Origin: Flavobacteriales bacterium
GTDB taxonomy: Bacteria; Bacteroidota; Bacteroidia; Flavobacteriales; Flavobacteriaceae
NCBI GenBank assembly: GCA_018335925.1
Contig: JAGXRF010000064.1
Span: 1-64,000, forward strand
DNA length: 64,000 nucleotides
Direction: 5' to 3'
Below the pieces are notes generated by a model. That model was given only the letters and a program-made list of their open reading frames with translations. It was not told the DNA's origin and searched no databases. Numbering within the stretch: the stretch's first letter is position 1; each line of letters begins with the position of its first letter. The translations under genes and the position numbers were made by a program. This document shows, piece by piece, positions 62,956 through 64,000 of the stretch.

Positions 62956-64000
62956 CTATTTCAGATTTTGCTTTTTACGCTCTTCAATTCTACTTTGAGC
63001 CACTTGCAATGCTGCTTGGTGGGTTGTGATTTGATTTTTTTGAGCAATTTGCAATATTTCCAAAGTAGTATGGTAAATATTTTCGGTGCGTTTCATTGCC
63101 TCTGCTTTGTCATATTTGGCAATTTCGGCATATACATTAATGATCCCTCCAGCATTGATAACAAAATCAGGAGCATAAACAATTCCTTTTTGTTGTAACA
63201 ACAAACCGTGTTTGTTTTCGTCTGCCAACTGATTGTTTGCAGCACCAGCAATAATGGTAGCTTTGATTTTGCTCAAACATTCGTCATTTACAGTTGCACC
63301 CAATGCACATGGAGCGTAAATGTCCATTTCTGCACTATAAATATCGTCACCAGCAAAAATAATGGCACCATATTTTTTACTTACTTCCTCTAATCTAGCT
63401 TCGTTGATATCGGTAATAAAAACTTTTGCATTTTCTTTGGTTAAGTATTCCACCAATGTCTCTCCTACATGCCCGATTCCCTGTACCAAAACTTTCTTTC
63501 CTTCCAAGTTATCCGATCCATATTGGTGTTTGGCAGCTGCTTTCATTCCCATGTAAACTCCATAAGCAGTTACAGGCGATGGATTTCCGCTTCCTCCTCT
63601 TGATTCAGAAATTCCGGTAACGTGAGGAGTTACATCATGAACTGTATCCATATCGGCAGTGGTCATTCCAACATCTTCTGCTGTAATGTATTTTCCAGAT
63701 AAAGAATGTACAAACTCACCGAATTTTCTCATCAACTCAGGTGTTTTTTGGGTTTTGGCATCACCAATAATTACAGCTTTTCCTCCACCTAAATTCAATC
63801 CTGCCACAGCCGACTTAAAGGTCATCCCTCTTGACAATCGCAATACATCGTTTAATGCTTCCCATTCGTTTTGATAACTCCACATACGTGTTCCACCTAA
63901 AGCTGGACCCAATACTGTGTTGTGAATACCGATAATGGCTTTTAATCCTGTTTCTTTGTCTTGACAAAACACTACTTGTTCGTGGTTGTCAAAAGACAAT
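62956..64000 (-). CDS. Glu/Leu/Phe/Val dehydrogenase, leucine-dehydrogenase type, partial
   Basis: At least 347 aa; the 5' end lies outside the window, so about 20 N-terminal residues are missing. The catalytic Lys is in AGLNLGGGKAVIIG, the NAD-binding loop in VQGIGHVGETLVEYL, and the substrate Asp in AEDVGMTTADMD. The layout is that of leucine/valine dehydrogenases. It oxidatively deaminates branched-chain amino acids, which connects to the HMG-CoA lyase in the window. Confidence 0.88.
   Translation of the reverse strand, partial: LSFDNHEQVVFCQDKETGLKAIIGIHNTVLGPALGGTRMWSYQNEWEALNDVLRLSRGMTFKSAVAGLNLGGGKAVIIGDAKTQKTPELMRKFGEFVHSLSGKYITAEDVGMTTADMDTVHDVTPHVTGISESRGGSGNPSPVTAYGVYMGMKAAAKHQYGSDNLEGKKVLVQGIGHVGETLVEYLTKENAKVFITDINEARLEEVSKKYGAIIFAGDDIYSAEMDIYAPCALGATVNDECLSKIKATIIAGAANNQLADENKHGLLLQQKGIVYAPDFVINAGGIINVYAEIAKYDKAEAMKRTENIYHTTLEILQIAQKNQITTHQAALQVAQSRIEERKKQNLK

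Noticed and set aside
1..64000. tRNA or rRNA genes
   Set aside because: No cloverleaf or rRNA segments were recognised by eye; a tRNA scan would be decisive.

Overview
The window looks like a chromosomal segment of a Flavobacteriaceae-type bacterium (Bacteroidetes). The DNA is AT-rich and has no obvious Shine-Dalgarno sequences. Many genes are preceded by the Bacteroidetes -7 promoter box TAnnTTTG. Several families are typical of the group: DUF4252, DUF4199, DUF3822, DUF6452, DUF6048, a fused GlmU-like protein, a type B L31 protein, a long NusB, and a deoxyhypusine-synthase-like protein next to arginine decarboxylase. No rRNA, tRNA, insertion sequence, prophage or CRISPR array was seen. One non-coding RNA was found, the small bacterial SRP RNA at 8656-8752 on the minus strand.

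Layout. 1-820: gene-free, structured repeats. 0.8-8.5 kb: small lipoprotein and DUF4252, rpmE, then a co-directional run of DUF4199, glycosyltransferase, phosphohexomutase, MsbA-like exporter and DUF2971. 8.5-14.8 kb: SRP RNA, glutaminyl cyclase, HMG-CoA lyase, LysE exporter, pyrD, proline dehydrogenase, aroB. 15-21.5 kb: polyamine genes (speA and a DHS-like enzyme), an acidic protein, pepT, dapD, a Uma2 nuclease. 21.5-26.6 kb: five surface-glycan glycosyltransferases. 26.6-33 kb: Sua5/YrdC, CCA-adding enzyme, heme A synthase, PEP carboxylase, an Lrp regulator. 33-41.9 kb: M14 peptidase divergent from an XRE regulator with a palindrome-rich operator, then acyltransferase, spermidine-synthase fold protein, kdsB, RecD-like helicase, DUF3822, rsmD, glycosyltransferase. 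42-49.4 kb: TPR protein, ribH, mutL, two rhomboids, an EEP phosphohydrolase, TerB, an esterase. 49.4-53.6 kb: an accessory block, all on the minus strand. 53.6-64 kb: ruvX, an NlpE/META lipoprotein, rlmD, DUF6452/DUF6048, a histidine kinase with its response regulator, GlmU-like, yajC, DUF1573, nusB and a truncated leucine-dehydrogenase-type gene.

The most interesting part is 50.5-53.56 kb. Three related, imperfectly palindromic 71-77 bp elements each lie just 3' of a co-oriented accessory gene: a small membrane protein, a Fic protein, and a DEDDh-exonuclease/BRCT protein with a small partner. The block starts at GTTAGGC, a GTTRRRY core, 35 bp after ruvX. The first element begins with the exact complement, GCCTAAC. 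The other two elements also begin with imperfect complements of the upstream boundary of their own gene unit. That is the arrangement expected of integron gene cassettes with attC sites, but no integrase is visible. I read it as an integrase-less cassette array (CALIN-like). This is an inference from sequence and needs a covariance-model search.

Other points of interest are an 18-bp perfect palindrome over the XRE promoter, a MutL whose expected endonuclease motif is altered, promoters embedded in or abutting upstream terminators, two candidate leaderless transcripts, and the structured repeat block at the left edge.
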